Assembly: GCA_028282905.1 (NCBI GenBank)
Contig: JANQGW010000220.1
Span: 1-64,000 of the forward strand
Length of the DNA: 64,000 nt
Direction: 5' to 3'
From: Sedimentisphaerales bacterium
Lineage (GTDB): Bacteria; Planctomycetota; Phycisphaerae; Sedimentisphaerales; Anaerohalosphaeraceae
Positions 63,240-64,000 of the stretch are shown piece by piece; position 1 is the stretch's first letter; each line of letters begins with the position of its first letter. The notes beneath the pieces were generated by a model. It did not search any database. It was not told where the DNA came from and was given only the letters and a program-made list of their open reading frames with translations. The translations under genes and the position numbers were made by a program.

Positions 63240-63588
63240 GTATTTTTGACCTGTATAAAGTTAATAGTTTACTGACTTCTTCTACTTGTGCTTTCATTGC
63301 CACAGTATTGCAATAAGCCAAATCCTGCGACAAAATCATATAATATCTTATTTCCTCAAGTGAACTGTGAGCAATCGTCAAAAAGCGGCATTTCTCTGCG
63401 GCGGTACGCTTCTTAAAGCCTTCGGCGATATTGGCCGGGACTGACACAGCCGCACGCCGCATTTGGCTTACCAAACCGTACAATTCCTCCTTCGGATACG
63501 CCTTGGTCGCCTGATACACCGACAAAACCAACTGATGCGCCTTTTGCCACACAAATAAGTCCTCGAATCGCTTTGCCGGCTCATTCAT
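63229..63588 (-). CDS. four-helix-bundle (23S rRNA intervening-sequence type) protein
   Basis: A 119-residue member of the S23/TIGR02436 family, first seen in intervening sequences of 23S rRNA genes. Typical are F-E-D-L-F-V-W-Q-K-A-H, R-R-A-A-V-S-V-P-A-N-I-A-E-G and S-L-E-E-I-R-Y-Y. Its role is not known. It is not in an rRNA operon here but between thiL and argH, flanked by inverted repeats of about 40 bases; the right one overlaps the argH stop. AAGGAG precedes the ATG. The pattern suggests a small mobile cassette. Confidence 0.92.
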   Translation of the reverse strand: MNEPAKRFEDLFVWQKAHQLVLSVYQATKAYPKEELYGLVSQMRRAAVSVPANIAEGFKKRTAAEKCRFLTIAHSSLEEIRYYMILSQDLAYCNTVAMKAQVEEVSKLLTLYRSKIQNS

Positions 63589-63600
63589 AATCCGTCTCCT

Positions 63601-63640
63601 TCATTCTTGAGTTCGTGTGTTCTTGAATTCTTGTATTCTT
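63601..63640. repeat. right flank repeat of the four-helix gene
   Basis: tcattcttgagttcgtgtgt followed by tcttgaattcttgtattctt is the imperfect inverted copy of 63199-63239. Its last bases form part of the argH stop codon (63639-63641). Confidence 0.7.
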
Positions 63641-64000
63641 ACTGACTTTTCAGCTTATCCTTCCAGTAAGCAATCTGTGCCCGCGCATTTTCCGGACCGG
63701 CGGCTCCTTTACTCTGGTACGACCGGCAGACGCCTGTTGGGTCAAGGGTGTTATAGACGTCTTCTTCGATTTTTTCGCAGGCGGCGGTGAACTGCTCGAT
63801 GGTCAGTTCGCCGAGCTTCTTTTTGCCCTCTTCTTCGCACTGGGCGACAAGTGAGCCGACGATGCCATGGGCCTGTCGGAACGGCACGCCCTTCCGCACC
63901 AGGTATTCGGCCAGTGCCGTCGCGTCCAGGAAACCCTCATCCAGTCCGTCGGCAATATGCCTGGTATTAAACGTCGTATGGCTGACGATCGCCGTGGTCA
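63639..64000 (-). CDS. argH: argininosuccinate lyase, C-terminal part
   Basis: The last step of arginine synthesis, cleaving argininosuccinate to arginine and fumarate. Only the C-terminal 120 residues are in the window; the gene is open at the 5' side and continues past base 64000. The reading frame extends beyond the apparent GTG at 63897-63899: upstream residues T-T-A-I-V-S-H-T-T-F-N and G-F-L-D-A-T-A-L-A-E-Y-L continue into V-R-K-G-V-P-F-R-Q-A-H, the C-terminal domain hallmark of ArgH. The stop lies at 63639, directly at the repeat that flanks the four-helix gene. Confidence 0.92.
   Translation of the reverse strand, partial: TTAIVSHTTFNTRHIADGLDEGFLDATALAEYLVRKGVPFRQAHGIVGSLVAQCEEEGKKKLGELTIEQFTAACEKIEEDVYNTLDPTGVCRSYQSKGAAGPENARAQIAYWKDKLKSQ

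Noticed and set aside
62284..63249. 321-codon plus-strand frame over thiL
   Set aside because: Antisense to thiL; no family pattern.
1..64000. tRNA, rRNA or CRISPR array
   Set aside because: No cloverleaf-like segment, conserved rRNA block or regularly spaced direct repeat was found by reading; a covariance-model search would be needed to be certain.

Overview
The window looks like chromosomal DNA of a planctomycete, most likely of the Phycisphaerae/Sedimentisphaerales type, probably a contig from a draft or metagenome assembly. This is inferred from gene content: sulfatases with Tat signals, pseudopilin-like proteins with H/S-DG C-terminal motifs, a PEP-CTERM protein, dockerin-like tails, an ECF sigma factor coupled to a FecR protein, a Ser/Thr kinase with a TM2 domain, and homodimeric AceE. 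I saw no tRNA, rRNA, CRISPR array or intact transposase. Almost all genes are on the minus strand; only accA, one sulfatase and an AraC/XylR-type regulator are on the plus strand.

Region 1 (1-7.0 kb) holds small envelope proteins, a DUF900-type lipoprotein hydrolase, a membrane protein ending in an AlbA_2 (Schlafen-type) domain, a sulfatase and a pseudopilin-like protein. The first 205 bases are a near-perfect hairpin that looks like an assembly or amplification fold-back. Region 2 (7.0-24.8 kb) is housekeeping: lgt, panD, panC, a folK-deoxynucleoside kinase fusion, dapL, purQ, a PurS-PurS-PurL fusion, tyrA, accA, rpiB overlapping a Sua5-arginine phosphatase fusion, a secreted GH99-like protein, a macrodomain protein and aceE. 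Short dispersed repeats sit in several of its intergenic gaps.

Region 3 (27.0-34.5 kb) is a signalling cluster read on the minus strand: coiled-coil membrane protein, FHA-like protein, TM2 Ser/Thr kinase, four-TM membrane protein, and a sigma factor that ends in a zinc-binding-like H-x5-C-x2-C motif. Region 4 (34.8-61.7 kb) is a glycan-use and surface region: a 1740-residue dockerin/lamin-tail/CotH protein, two GH127 enzymes, an (alpha/alpha)6 glycosidase with a dockerin-like tail, two paralogous surface proteins (one dockerin-like, one PEP-CTERM), two pseudopilins, a sigma/FecR pair in which the FecR protein carries an NPCBM-like carbohydrate-binding domain, a GH2 enzyme, a UroD/MtaA-like protein and a divergent XylR-type regulator. 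A plausible reading is that the locus senses and degrades L-arabinose-containing and beta-linked plant or algal glycans, with several products displayed on the cell surface.

Region 5 (61.7-64.0 kb) returns to housekeeping: tsaE, thiL, a four-helix-bundle (23S intervening-sequence type) gene flanked by inverted repeats, and the 3' part of argH, which runs off the end of the window. Domain names and boundaries come from reading motifs by eye, so residue positions are approximate.
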